The notes beneath the pieces were generated by a model. That model did not search any database, had not been told where the DNA came from, and worked only from the letters and a program-made list of their open reading frames with translations. A stretch of DNA of 64,000 nucleotides from JALYNX01 sp963724825 (GTDB lineage: Bacteria > Actinomycetota > Acidimicrobiia > Spongiisociales > ZC4RG35): contig CAVRWT010000005.1 in the NCBI GenBank assembly GCA_963724825.1, forward strand, positions 186,001 to 250,000, given 5' to 3'. Every line of letters begins with the position of its first letter. The stretch's first letter is position 1. A program made the position numbers and the translations under genes. Shown here piece after piece: positions 44,820 to 54,158 of this stretch.

Positions 44820-45433
44820 GTGGTCACCTTGTGCTCTCTGCCGGAAACCATGCGTTGGATGTTTCCCCGATGCCTCCAAACGATGAGGGCAATGATCAGG
44901 GCCACCCAGACCAGCGACGCACCGGGCACACCCTGCCAGATCAGGATCGGGATCGTCACCACCATGATCACCAGAGACGCTATCGACGCGGTCTTGGTCA
45001 GCTTCACGATGATCCCCCACAATGCCAGTTCGATCACCGCAGCCAAGGGCACGGTGAACAGGAGGACGCCGGCGCCGGTTGCCACCCCCTTGCCGCCCTT
45101 GAACTTGTGGAAGATCGGGTAGCAGTGACCGACCACAGCGGCGAAGCCTGCGGCAAACGCCCATGGTCCCATCGGGTCGGGAACTCCCGACGCGATCATC
45201 CCCATCGCTGCTCCCACCGTGCCTTTGAGCATGTCCCCGATCAGCACCATCGCTGCTGGGAGCCGGCCGACGGTGCGGAGCACGTTGGAGGTCCCCGGGT
45301 TGCCGCTGCCGGCCTCGTGGATGTCGACGCCATGCATCCGGGCAACGATCACCGCGAAGTCGATGCTTCCCACGACATAGGCCGCAATCAGGGCCAGGGG
45401 GATCGCAAGACCGGGTGTCATCGAGGCGATCAT
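44816..45433 (-). CDS. plsY: Glycerol-3-phosphate acyltransferase PlsY
   Basis: Membrane enzyme that transfers acyl from acyl-phosphate to glycerol-3-phosphate, the first step of phospholipid synthesis. LIAAYVVGSIDFAVIVARMH, HEAGSGNPGTSNVLRTVGRL and HCYPIFHKFKGGKGVATGAG contain the two conserved SGNPG-T-x-x-x-R and GGKG motifs on cytoplasmic loops. Five membrane segments; 205 residues. Likely first gene of the plsY-galU-moeA-moaC run. It is divergent from the FmdB-type gene. Confidence 0.94.
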   Translation of the reverse strand: MIASMTPGLAIPLALIAAYVVGSIDFAVIVARMHGVDIHEAGSGNPGTSNVLRTVGRLPAAMVLIGDMLKGTVGAAMGMIASGVPDPMGPWAFAAGFAAVVGHCYPIFHKFKGGKGVATGAGVLLFTVPLAAVIELALWGIIVKLTKTASIASLVIMVVTIPILIWQGVPGASLVWVALIIALIVWRHRGNIQRMVSGREHKVTT

Positions 45434-45512
45434 ATTGCCCGGGGTCGGAATGGAAGTGAGCGGTTGGCGGTTGTACGATCGCGACCCACCCCTCTCCAGC
45501 GGTCAGATTTCG

Positions 45513-45828
45513 ATGCCTACCTACGAATACGTCTGCAAGTCGTGCGGCGACACCATCGAGAAGGTCCAGTCCTTTTCGGATAAGCCGCTGCGCCGTCACG
45601 AGAAGTGTGGCGGCGACCTCCAGAAGGTCTTCCATGCACGCGGCATCGTGTTCAAGGGCCCCGGTTTCTACAGCACCGACGCTCGCGCCCCTTCAGAACG
45701 CCTCGAAGAAGAGCGAGGGCTCCAAAGCCAAGGAGACGTCCAAGTCCAAGGACGGTTCCGGATCCTCCACAAAGGAGCCTTCCAAGCCGTCCGTGCCCAG
45801 CCCCGCTCCTTCTGCCTCCAGCGACTGA
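45513..45828 (+). CDS. FmdB family zinc-ribbon protein, one frameshift
   Basis: Small regulatory-type zinc-ribbon protein. MPTYEYVCKSCGDTIEKVQS and RHEKCGGDLQKVFHARGIVF carry the C-x-x-C and C-G pattern; GPGFYSTDAR is the family end of the ordered part. The frame breaks near 45690; the second frame gives a Ser/Lys-rich disordered tail with KKSEGSKAKETSKSKDGSG, stopping at 45828. About 104 residues. The exact break point is uncertain. FmdB proteins are named for a regulator in formamide/amide use, but most have no known function. Confidence 0.85.
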
Positions 45829-45876
45829 ACAGCCAGCCCTCTTCCGGCGGCCGGGCGGCACTCGTACCTTCGAAGG

Positions 45877-46395
45877 GTGCTCTGGTTACAGACACCGCCC
45901 TGGGGACGCTGGCTGGCAGCCGGCCTCATCGTCCTCGGATCCTTGTGGGTTGAACTCGGTCCCGAGCCATCCGTCGAACACCCATTCGCGTCGGAGGCAA
46001 TCCTCGCCGGAGCCGAGATCGGCGAATGGAACACCGTCCTCCGAAAGGTGCCGGCAGGGCTGTTGGAAACCGTGACCCCAGGCGGGGTGGCGTTGACCGC
46101 CATCGCTCCCGGTGAGCCGCTTCTCGCTTCCTCAGTCGGAGAGCACGATCTCACGACTCCGGCCGGATGGTGGAGCATCGAGATGGCGCTCCCTATCTCG
46201 GCACGCCCCGGCGATGAGGCCCAGATCGTCCTTCTCGATGCCGGTTCGAGCGTGCCCGCGGTGGTAGTGACAGGTGCGGCCGACGACCCGTTGGGCTCCG
46301 GTCTCGGCACCGTGGCGGTCCCTGGAGACCATGCCGCCGAGGTCGCCGCGGCCGCCGTGGAGGGCAGGGTCGCGATCATGATTGCAACCCGTTGA
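45877..46395 (+). CDS. SAF-domain protein with N-terminal membrane anchor
   Basis: A 172-residue protein: membrane helix near residues 9-26 (GRWLAAGLIVLGSLWVELG), then a SAF-like domain with GAEIGEWNTVLRKVPAGLLE, TPGGVALTAIAPGEPLLASS and the closing segment. SAF domains of this kind occur in CpaB/RcpC-type pilus proteins and are common as a single gene in actinobacteria. No pilus genes are nearby, so its role is unknown. The GTG at 45877 is used. The end overlaps the proposed uppP leader. Confidence 0.72.
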   Translation: MLWLQTPPWGRWLAAGLIVLGSLWVELGPEPSVEHPFASEAILAGAEIGEWNTVLRKVPAGLLETVTPGGVALTAIAPGEPLLASSVGEHDLTTPAGWWSIEMALPISARPGDEAQIVLLDAGSSVPAVVVTGAADDPLGSGLGTVAVPGDHAAEVAAAAVEGRVAIMIATR

Positions 46396-46411
46396 GGGTT
46401 ACCGTGCCGCC

Positions 46412-47191
46412 GTGCTTGCCGTCGTCATCTGGGGAGTGATCCAGGGGATCACCGAATTCCTTCCGGTCTCATCGGACGGTCACCTGGTGGTCATACCCGC
46501 CCTCCTCAACGAGATGGGGCTCGATGTGCAGCCGCCCACGCTGGCCTCGACCGCGATCCTCCACCTGGGAACCCTGGCGGCGATGCTCATCTATTTCCGA
46601 CACGACCTGGCGAAGGTCCTCCATTTCCGCGACGACCCCGAAGGACGAAAGATCGCACTGCTGGTTGCGATCGGGACTATCCCGGCCGTGATCTTCGGGC
46701 TACCCCTTGAAGGCGAGCTGAATGCGCTTCTCGACCACGATCTCGAACGTCGGCTGGGCACTGATCGGCAACGGGGTAATCCTCTATCTCGGCTCCCGGA
46801 CTCGCCTTCGGCACCCGGCGCATCATGGACATGAAGATCCCCGACTCGATACTCATCGGCTTTGCCCAGGCCATGGCCCTGATCCCCGGGATATCGAGGT
46901 CGGGCACGACGATCTCGGTCGGGAGCGCCCGTCACATCGAGCCGACAGAGGCCGCCCGATATTCCTTCCTGCTCGGGATCCCTGCGGTCACCGGCGCCGG
47001 GCTGCTCGAGCTCTACCGGGTGTCGGGCTCGGGGACCTTCGATCCGGTCCTGATCGTGGGTGTGATCGTGGCCGGGGTCACCGGGTACCTGGCGATCGGC
47101 TGGCTGATGAGCTCGCTGAAGCGGGTGGGGCTGCTCCCCTTCGCCATCTACTGCGTGGCGCTTGGGTGCGCTGACAGTGATCGTCTTCTGA
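46412..47191 (+). CDS. uppP: Undecaprenyl-diphosphatase, three frameshifts
   Basis: Membrane phosphatase recycling the lipid carrier of peptidoglycan synthesis. VVIWGVIQGITEFLPVSSDG carries the E-x-x-x-x-P-V-S-S catalytic motif; SRSGTTISVGSARHIEPTEA carries the second conserved P-G-x-S-R-S-G-x-T. Breaks lie near 46740, 46800 and 47165; the last is one G too many in GGGTGC, after which the normal ending ALTVIVF is restored. Rejoined length about 259 residues. The GTG at 46412 is used. It is convergent with dapB across a palindromic element. Confidence 0.9.
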
Positions 47192-47240
47192 AGCCCTCGC
47201 CGCGTGGCAGCGGCAGTCCCCGCGCCGCAGCGGCGACCTG

Positions 47241-47300
47241 TTCGCCCCGAGGAGCGGCAGCGACGTCGGGAGCAGTGAGCCCGCGAAGGGCTGAGGGGGC
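47241..47300 (+). repeat. Dispersed palindromic element, degenerate copy
   Basis: CCCCGAGGAGCGG-AGCGACG, a GGG run, AGCCCGCGAAGGGCTGAGGGGG: the layout follows the copy at 53840-53900 (hairpin, then a short CCCG-AAGGG-type hairpin and a G run) with several changes. It occupies the 150-bp gap between uppP and dapB, which converge here. GC-rich sequence just left of it may be a further decayed arm. Confidence 0.6.
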
Positions 47301-47341
47301 CATGGCGAACGTGGCCGGGGGCATGAGTCGGCGGCAAGAAA

Positions 47342-48092
47342 CTAGAGCACCGTGTCGAGACCCAGGTGCACACCAGGTGCCAGACCCACGCACCTTGCGG
47401 ATCGCCAGCAAAGCACCCGCGGCGAAGGCCCCGTAATCGGTCGACAGATGCTCGATGGAGAGCACCTCTCCGGTGTTGGACAGAGCGACCTCCTGTTGGG
47501 AGATGAGCCCAGGAAGTCTCATCGCATGGACCCGAACTCCCTCCACCAGGGCCCCTCGAGCACCCTCGACTAGTTCTTCAGAGCCTTCGGCGGAACGGCC
47601 TCCTGCGGCGGATACCCCGATCGCAGTGGCCAGCGAGGTGCCCGACGGCGCATCCGGCTTGGTCGAGTGATGCCTCTCCACGATCTCGACTGCCTCGAAA
47701 TAGGGCGCCGCCTGGGCGGCGAACCTCATCATGAGCACGGCGCCGATCGCGAAGTTGGGAACGATCAGGCAGGGCGGGCCCTCGGTTCCCCAGGACTCGC
47801 GGAGTTGAGCGAGGCGCTCCGGGGTGAAACCGGAGGTCCCGACCACGGCCGCCAGGCCGTTGGCTCGCCAGTGCCCAAGGTTGTCGAGGACGACGTCGTT
47901 GTGCGCCGTCTCCACCACGACATCGCCTTTCATCGCGCCGGGGTCGCCACTCACTGTCATCCCGTGCAGCATCTGCCCGGCCCGGTTGGGATTGAAGAAA
48001 CCGGTCAGCTCCAGGTCGTCGGCGGCCACCACCGCGTCAGCGATGGCACTCGCCAGCTTCCCACCGGCTCCGGAGATAACCACCTGGATCAT
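47342..48092 (-). CDS. dapB: 4-hydroxy-tetrahydrodipicolinate reductase, one frameshift
   Basis: Lysine and diaminopimelate pathway reductase. MIQVVISGAGGKLASAIADA gives the Rossmann loop, VETAHNDVVLDNLGHWRANG and VVGTSGFTPERLA the substrate domain, and VEIVERHHSTKPDAPSGTSL the E-x-H-H-x-x-K-x-D-A-P-S-G-T catalytic motif. The frame breaks near 47388; the next frame gives LAPGVHLGLDTVL and stops at 47342. About 250 residues, normal. It starts 4 bp inside the end of the membrane-protein gene. Confidence 0.93.
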
Positions 48093-48821
48093 GTGGTCAC
48101 GATAGGTCGCGTGAAACGCTCCCAGCGTCCTGAGACTCCTGCGGCGGAAGGCTTGGCATTCAGTGGCCACCATCTGGCGGCGGCGGCGATGGCACCGAGG
48201 CTCACTATCAGTGACGCGAGGGCTTCCCCCCAAACGATGGTGTCCGAGCTGCACGAGCTGCGCGATCGGGCCATCGGGCCCCGAGCTCCCGGTCCCCGAG
48301 GAAACTGAAGTGTCGGAGCCAAGGCGCCAGCCGGACCGATATCCCTGCTCCGCCGGATCGACTTGCACAACGGTGCCATCGGCCAGCGTCTCGGTGCAGA
48401 CCGGGTCGAGGTGGACGAAGAGGACGAAGACGGCCAGGGCAGCAGTCATGCCCAGCGCCACGCCGGACCACCACTGCCCTCTCGAAATCTCGACCTTCAC
48501 CGGTCGACTCGACCAGGCGTACATCCAGATCAACGACGTCACGAAGGCGACAGGGAGCAGCACGATGCTGACGATCCCGGTTATCAACGAGGCAAGGGCG
48601 GCGACGGGGAGCAGGCCCGACCGTCGGTCGAGGGACAGCCAGGCCAAAGAGGGAGCTATGGCTGCGCTGGTGGCGAGGGCAATCGAGCCCAGCCACTCCC
48701 CAGACTCGCTCTCGGTGTTGACCACCCGGATGACAAGGACAGCGAGTGCCATCCCGTATCCGAGAACGACTCCGATCAAGATCCAGCGACGGTTTCTCCG
48801 AATGTCTTGATACAGGGTCAT
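48089..48821 (-). CDS. Multi-spanning membrane protein, one frameshift
   Basis: Not recognised. MTLYQDIRRNRRWILIGVVL starts five membrane segments (about 15-35, 45-65, 72-98, 112-135, and one near the end), with a short extracellular loop CTETLADGTVVQVDPAEQ. The frame shifts near 48235; the second frame adds ALASLIVSLGAIAAAARWW and a basic tail ending in RPIVTT. About 243 residues. It begins just downstream of the anti-sigma gene on the same strand and overlaps dapB by ATGA, so it could be an accessory membrane protein of that run or of the lysine gene. Confidence 0.7.
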
Positions 48822-48825
48822 TGCG

Positions 48826-49923
48826 TCACCTTCCGCAAAGGGGTTGGAACCAGTTCGTGAAGTCAAGAGCGAGCACATTGACGACGTCAGGTGCTGCCTC
48901 CTCGATGAAGTCAACGATCTCCGTGGTCGGCCCGGTGACCACCAGGGAAGCCACTTGTGGGTCGCCCAGCTCGGAGCGGACTGATTCCGCCTCTTCTGGT
49001 GAGGAGTTGACGCCTTGGAGAAGATCGGGGTGATCGATCAAGTTGTCCACAGCTCGAAGCGTCTCAGCCAAGGCGTCATCGATCGAAGCCGGCTCGCCTG
49101 ACGCAGCTGCCACTGCCACCGCCGCTCGCCCCTATGGCTCCCGAAATCTCGATCGATGCGGTAGCCGCAGGTCCCGTATCCGAGAACACCGAAGGACGCC
49201 AGCCACGAGCCATCACCAACCGCGAACCCGGCCCAGACCACGCGCACGTCGGCGTCACTTTCGAGCGTTCGCCGGCCGCCCCATGTCGAGTGGTGTCTCG
49301 TATCGACAACAACACAGTCGCAACCGTTCCGTCGTCGACGGCCTCCAGTCGATCCTGACCCCCGATTGCCTCGTCGTCGCCGGAATAGGAACGGGTAAAA
49401 CCTCCCAGCATTGGCGTCTCCAAAGGCAAGTGGTCCAATCCTGGACTCGAGGCTGCCGAGCTCTTCGGCAGAGTCACCCAACGGCATCGCCATGGTCACT
49501 TCGGAGGTTCGCGACAGGAGATGGGAGTCGATAGGCGTATTCCGTCACGCTCGCGCCCGGATTGAACATGACGGCCAGATCGGCAGTAGCGATGGTGGCC
49601 GCTTCGGCCCGGCCGCCTCGATTGATGATCAAAGGATGTATCAAGGTCAAGGAGACGAGCCACGCCACCAGGGTCACCGCGATCACCAGGAGGACGACAT
49701 CAACCGCGACCCGGAACATGGAGCGGCGAACCGCGCGTCGCATGTCACGTTGCGTCCAGGAGGAGGGCTCAACGGCGCCCAGGTCGACCGGAGCCACACC
49801 TTCGAGCACGGCCCGACACTCGTCGCAGGTAGCCAGATGGGCATCGACCTCTCGGCGCGTCGCTCGGTCGAGCGTCTCGTCGACATAGCCCTCGAGCAGG
49901 TCCTGAATCTCCTCGTGTGTCAT
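48826..49923 (-). CDS. Membrane anti-sigma factor (zf-HC2), at least three frameshifts
   Basis: Anti-sigma factor for the adjacent ECF sigma gene. THEEIQDLLEGYVDETLDRA, then DAHLATCDECRAVL: the H-x3-C-x2-C zinc motif of the ZAS domain, then one membrane helix (VAVDVVLLVIAVTLVAWLVS). The extracytoplasmic part is broken near 49495 and at two or more later points; recognisable pieces are PLGDSAEELGSLESRIGPLA, VVWAGFAVGDGSWLASFGVL and, near the end, PASIDDALAETLRAVDNLID. Rejoined length about 365 residues; the ligand-sensing part is unknown. The ATG at 49923 overlaps the sigma stop by ATGA. Confidence 0.78.
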
Positions 49924-50435
49924 TGAGCGTCCCGTTCGTACGCAATCCGAAACCCTTGTCGGGCCCGATGGACCAGCACTCGTGACGCACCTTCGGAGAT
50001 GCCGAGGGTCGCCGCCACTTCGGATCCGCTCAGCCCAATACGGTCGGACAGGATCAATGCGGTGCGCTGGCGCTCCGGGAGGGCTTCCGAGAGCGCGTTC
50101 GATGGCATCCTGCTCCACCGGGTCGCGCTCGGGAGGACCGGCAACTTCTATCTGCTCGGCGATGTCGGACGGCTTCCCTGTCGGCGTAGGTTGTCCAGGA
50201 AGACCGTACGAGCGATTGAGAACAGCCAGGCCTTCGGGCTGCCACCCCGGTACCCACCCAGCGCCCTCGTCGCTCTGATGAAGGTGTCCTGCATCAGATC
50301 CTCCGCCAGCCCGCGGTCACGGCATAGAGACACGAGATAGGAATAGACCTGACCAGCGTGGAGCCGGTAGAAGGTCTCGATGTCGTTGTTCTCGACCACA
50401 CCGGTTTCCGTGTTTCTGTTGATCCAGACGGCCAT
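49920..50435 (-). CDS. ECF RNA polymerase sigma factor, two frameshifts
   Basis: Extracytoplasmic-function sigma factor. Sigma2 segment FYRLHAGQVYSYLVSLCRDR, LAEDLMQDTFIRATRALGGY and KAWLFSIARTVFLDNLRRQG; after breaks near 50190 and 50105 sigma4 continues as LPERQRTALILSDRIGLSGS and EVAATLGISEGASRVLVHRA, a helix-turn-helix. About 171 residues. The proposed ATG at 50435 gives a long N-terminus; an internal GTG (VENNDIETF) is possible. It is coupled to its anti-sigma gene. Target promoters are not visible. Confidence 0.85.
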
Positions 50436-50503
50436 GACATCGACAATGACGCAGCCGGAACCCAGATTGTTACGGACGGTTCAAGAATTCGTCCCCGGAT
50501 CGG

Positions 50504-50940
50504 TCACGATAGGTCGAGGCTCATCCACACCGAATCCTCTTCGACGAACCCGTGTCGTTCGTAGAAGCGCCGGGCGGCCTCGTTCGCCTTCTCGGTTTCC
50601 AGGGTCAAACGGGCGAACGGCCTCTCGACCTCAGGTCGTCGAGAATCGCCGCCAGCAGCGAGGTCCCAACACCGGAGCCCCGATCCCGGATGTAGATCTC
50701 GTCGATGAGGGCGTCGCGCCCTCCGGACTCGAGGCTGTAGCCCCAGGTGACGATGGCATAGCCGAGAGCCCAGCCCTCCTCCTCCACCAGATGGACGACA
50801 CCATGGTCATCGGAGGCGAGCAGCGGGACGAGGGCCGGTTTGACCCGGTCGGCCTCGAAGACGTGCCCGTCGAGGACACAGAACTCCTTGGACAGCTCCA
50901 GGACGACGTCCAGATCGCCAGGGACAGCCCGACGTATCAA
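50504..50940 (-). CDS. GNAT family N-acetyltransferase, one frameshift
   Basis: Acetyltransferase. A TTG at 50940 overlapping the aminotransferase stop gives MIRRAVPGDLDVVLELSKEF; VHLVEEEGWALGYAIVTWGY and DEIYIRDRGSGVGTSLLAAI supply the acetyl-CoA loop. The frame shifts near 50617 into RLTLETEKANEAARRFYERH and GFVEEDSVWMSLDLS. About 145 residues. Coupled to the class III aminotransferase; it may acetylate a related amine, but that is only an inference from position. Confidence 0.83.
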
Positions 50941-52253
50941 GCGCCTGCCAGTGACTCCGAGAGCGATTCCTCGAACACCTGGAGAGTGGTTGCCACGTCC
51001 TCCTCGGTATGGGCGGCGCAGACAAACCACGGTTCCAGTCCGTCGGGGCAGGGCATTACGCCCTTTCGAATCATGCGGAACATGACATCGTCATATCGCT
51101 CATCGTCGTGCTTGCCCGTGTCTCGAAACTCGATGAGATCACCCTCACCGATGAAGACCGAGAACATCGCGGGATCACCGATCGTCTTCCCCTCGACCCC
51201 CTGGTCGGCGAGGATCTTCTCCAGCCCTTCCATCAGGGCCTGGCCGGTCTTCTGCACCCGGGCCAGGGGCTCACCGGTGCGAAGCAAGTCGAGGGTTGCG
51301 CCGGCCGCCGCCGATGCAATCCCTCCGCCTGAGTAGGTCCCGGCCTGGGCGATGCCGCCCCGTCTCCAACCCTCGGCGACCCAATCCTTGAAAGCGATCG
51401 CCGCCACCGGGAATCCGTTGCCCAGGGCCTTGGCGTAGGTGCCCATGTCGGGGGTGACACCGAAACGCTCATTGGCACCTCCCAGGGCAACCCGGAAACC
51501 GGTCTTCACTTCGTCGAAGATGAGCACCGTCCGGTACTCGTCGCAGATCCGGCGCAAACCCTCGAGGAACCCGGGCTGAGGGAGTATCCCGAAAGCGTTG
51601 CCGAGCATCGGCTCCACGATCACGGCTGCGATCCGGCCACCTTCGTCACGGAAAGCCCGCTCCACGAGCTCGAGGTCGTTGAAAGGAAGAGTTCGTATGT
51701 AGGAGCGAATCGACTCGGGGATTCCGGAGCTGGATTGGATCGGGATCGGCTTGAGCCGGGAGCCGAGCCCCCCCACCGCAACCCCGGCCGTGGAGAACAA
51801 GACGTAGTCGTGCATCCCGTGGTACTGGCCCTCGAATTTGATGACCGTGTCGCGGCCGGTGACCCCGCGGGCAAGGCGTATCGCATGCATGGTCGCTTCG
51901 GTGCCCGTATTAGTGAACCGCATGAAATCGGGCCAGCCCAGGGTGTCGACCACCTTCTCCGCCGCTTCTATCTCACGGCGCTGGGTCATCGCGAAGCTGG
52001 TTGCCTCACCAGCGGCCTCTGCCACCGCGGCCGAGACCGAAGGCTCACCGTGACCGAGGATGATCGGCCCGAATCCGCACTGGTAGTCGATGTAGCGCTT
52101 GCCGTCCATGTCGAAGACATGGCCGGCCTTCCCGTGATCGATCACCATGGTGTCTTCGTCGCCCCAATATCGGAACTGGCTGGAGACGCCGTTCACGAGG
52201 ACTTTCGAAGCCCGCTGGTACCACTGTTTGGTCTTGTCTCCCTGGAGACTCAT
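50937..52253 (-). CDS. Class III PLP aminotransferase (GSA-aminomutase-like)
   Basis: Aminotransferase of the family containing glutamate-1-semialdehyde aminomutase and omega-amino acid transaminases. IDYQCGFGPIILGHGEPSVS, FTNTGTEATMHAIRLARGVT, KFEGQYHGMHDYVLFS, LIFDEVKTGFRVALGG (PLP Asp-x-x-x-x-Gly) and GTYAKALGNGFPVAAIAF with the PLP lysine. 438 residues, complete. The position next to an aldehyde dehydrogenase, agmatinase and polyamine importer suggests amine catabolism instead of tetrapyrrole synthesis. It is divergent from the aldehyde dehydrogenase across 73 bp. Confidence 0.9.
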   Translation of the reverse strand: MSLQGDKTKQWYQRASKVLVNGVSSQFRYWGDEDTMVIDHGKAGHVFDMDGKRYIDYQCGFGPIILGHGEPSVSAAVAEAAGEATSFAMTQRREIEAAEKVVDTLGWPDFMRFTNTGTEATMHAIRLARGVTGRDTVIKFEGQYHGMHDYVLFSTAGVAVGGLGSRLKPIPIQSSSGIPESIRSYIRTLPFNDLELVERAFRDEGGRIAAVIVEPMLGNAFGILPQPGFLEGLRRICDEYRTVLIFDEVKTGFRVALGGANERFGVTPDMGTYAKALGNGFPVAAIAFKDWVAEGWRRGGIAQAGTYSGGGIASAAAGATLDLLRTGEPLARVQKTGQALMEGLEKILADQGVEGKTIGDPAMFSVFIGEGDLIEFRDTGKHDDERYDDVMFRMIRKGVMPCPDGLEPWFVCAAHTEEDVATTLQVFEESLSESLAGA

Positions 52254-52326
52254 ATCTCACTCCTCTCCCGGCATCGTACTGAACAGTCGTTTAACCCGGG
52301 GGATGACCGGAAACTACCCTTGGCCC

Positions 52327-53967
52327 ATGGCGACCGATCTCAAGCTCTTCATCGCCGGCGAGTGGACCGAGGGCACCGGTGACGACCATTACGAGGTGAG
52401 GTCGCCGTCCACCGGCGAGCACATCTACAACGTTCCCAAGGCCTCGCAGGCTGACATCGACCGTGCGGTCAAAGCGGCCCGCGAGGCGACGGAGGAGATG
52501 CGGCAATGGACCGCCTTCGAGCGGGCCGATCTCTGCCTCCGGATCTACGACCTCTGGCAGACCCACGTTGAAGAGGTTGCGCGCATCCTCTCCACCGAGC
52601 AGGGCAAGCCCTACGAAGCGGAGGCACTCGACGACATCTCCGAGTCAGGCGACTACTTCCAGATCGCGGCCGAGGACGTGAAGCGTCTCAAAGGCGAGCT
52701 GATTCCGACCACCAGCCGCCACCGACGCATGTTCACGATGCGCAAGCCGGTTGGGGTATGGGTGGCGATCACCCCGTGGAACTTCCCGGTGATGATCCCG
52801 ATGGAGTACGTAGGGCCCGGGCTGGCCACGGGCAACGCAGTGATCGTCAAACCGCCTGAGTTCACCTCGTGGGCACTCCTCGAGATGGCCAAGGTGTTCG
52901 AGGAGGCCGGCGCCCCCAAAGGTGCGGTCTCGGTGATTCCCGGCGCCGGCGACATCGGAACCGCTCTGGTCACCCACGACGGCGTCGATGCGGTCGGGTT
53001 CACCGGCTCGTCGGCCACCGGCAAGAAGATCGTCGCCGCCATGGGGTTGAAGCGCTCGATCATGGAGATGTCGGGCAACGGGCCGACCGTCGTCACCGCC
53101 GACGCCGATGTCGCCAAGGCCGCCCAAGCGGCGGTCTACGGCGCCTACTACAACGCGGGTCAGGTCTGTGTGGCCACGGAGCGGGTCATCGTGGTCGACG
53201 AGGTTCACGACGAGTTCGTCGAGGCCGCACTCAAAGCCGCACAGGTGGTGAGCCTCGGAGACCCCTTCGACGCGTCGACCAACATGGGCCCGCTCAACAA
53301 CGAGCCCACCGCGGCCAAGATGGACCGCCATATCGCCGACGCGGTCGACCATGGCGCCGAGTTGCTGATGGGTGGTGGTCGGGCCTCCGGCTTCCCAACC
53401 GATCTCTACTACCAGTTCACGATGCTGGACCGGGTTAGCGAGGAGTCCGAGGTCTCACAGGAAGAGTCCTTCGGGCCGGTGCTCCCGATCCTCAGTGCCA
53501 AGGACGATGAGGATGCCGTGGGCGTCGCCAACCGGACCCACCTCGGGCTCCAGGCCGCCGTGTTCACCAATGATCTGAGCAAGGCGTTCTGGTATGCCGA
53601 TCGGATCCGCTCAGGCACGGTGATCGTCAACGACTCGACCGACTTCTGGGAGACCTTCCAGCCGTTCGGAGGCGCCGCCGGGACCGACACCGGCTGGGGT
53701 CGGCAACGGATCGACGAGTTCACCGACCTGCAGACGGTGGTGTTCGTTTTGAAAGAGGAACTAGACCTCCCGCGCAGTAGCCCCCTCCGGCTTCGCCGGC
53801 GCTCCCCCCAACGCTCACTTCGTTCGCTGGGGGAGAAACATTTCCTCCCCCAGGAGCGGAGCGACGTTGGGGGAGGTGGCCCGAAGGGCCGGAGGGGGCT
53901 GCCCGCGTCGGAGCGAGACCCTCCTATTCCCCCATGCTCATCGTCATCCCGACGAATCCTCCGCTGA
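52327..53967 (+). CDS. Aldehyde dehydrogenase with repeat-encoded C-terminal tail
   Basis: NAD(P)-dependent oxidation of an aldehyde, perhaps 4-aminobutyraldehyde or succinate semialdehyde given the neighbours. ITPWNFPVMIPMEYVGPGLA, VGFTGSSATGKKIVAAMG (cofactor site), the general-base Glu in MEMSGNGPTVV, and NAGQVCVATERVIVVDEVHD with the catalytic Cys. The catalytic part ends near LKEELD (about residue 479). About 66 further residues are translated from the inverted palindromic pair, for example SPQRSLRSLG, before the stop at 53967; these are not part of the normal enzyme. 546 residues in all. Confidence 0.92.
   Translation: MATDLKLFIAGEWTEGTGDDHYEVRSPSTGEHIYNVPKASQADIDRAVKAAREATEEMRQWTAFERADLCLRIYDLWQTHVEEVARILSTEQGKPYEAEALDDISESGDYFQIAAEDVKRLKGELIPTTSRHRRMFTMRKPVGVWVAITPWNFPVMIPMEYVGPGLATGNAVIVKPPEFTSWALLEMAKVFEEAGAPKGAVSVIPGAGDIGTALVTHDGVDAVGFTGSSATGKKIVAAMGLKRSIMEMSGNGPTVVTADADVAKAAQAAVYGAYYNAGQVCVATERVIVVDEVHDEFVEAALKAAQVVSLGDPFDASTNMGPLNNEPTAAKMDRHIADAVDHGAELLMGGGRASGFPTDLYYQFTMLDRVSEESEVSQEESFGPVLPILSAKDDEDAVGVANRTHLGLQAAVFTNDLSKAFWYADRIRSGTVIVNDSTDFWETFQPFGGAAGTDTGWGRQRIDEFTDLQTVVFVLKEELDLPRSSPLRLRRRSPQRSLRSLGEKHFLPQERSDVGGGGPKGRRGLPASERDPPIPPCSSSSRRILR
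53779..53900. repeat. Dispersed palindromic element, inverted pair
   Basis: Two copies head to head: 53779-53838 (CCCCCTCCGGCTTCGCCGG, then CTCCCCCCAACGCTCACTT and its complement) and 53840-53900 (the reverse layout, ending GGCCGGAGGGGGCT). The pair can fold into one very long hairpin. It lies inside the end of the aldehyde dehydrogenase frame, next to the convergent small membrane protein gene, and supplies most of the enzyme's extra tail. Confidence 0.88.
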
Positions 53968-54139
53968 AGGCGCCGAGCAAGACACCGGGCATGATCGCCG
54001 TGGCGAGACACTCAGAGAGGTCGAGACCGGTGATCAGCCAAACGGCAATGGTCACGCCGACGATCCCCACCGGCACCCCGATGATCGCCCCCCTGGCAAT
54101 GGCCTGGCCGGACGGTTCCCCGGCGTCGTGTTCTTCCAT
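53924..54139 (-). CDS. Small two-helix membrane protein
   Basis: A 71-residue protein: a polar start MEEHDAGEPSGQAIARGAII, one helix over GVPVGIVGVTIAVWLITGLD and a second over IMPGVLLGAFSGGFVGMTM. Not recognised; the Gly-rich second helix resembles small glycine-zipper proteins. It overlaps the tail of the convergent aldehyde dehydrogenase frame by 44 bp, and lies 19 bp after the MFS gene on the same strand. Confidence 0.6.
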   Translation of the reverse strand: MEEHDAGEPSGQAIARGAIIGVPVGIVGVTIAVWLITGLDLSECLATAIMPGVLLGAFSGGFVGMTMSMGE

Positions 54140-54158
54140 CACCGAATCTTGCCAGAAC

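Noticed and set aside
50937..52253. hemL for tetrapyrrole synthesis
   Set aside because: The family match is broad, no other haem-synthesis gene is near, and the neighbours handle amines and aldehydes, so a specific hemL call is not supported.
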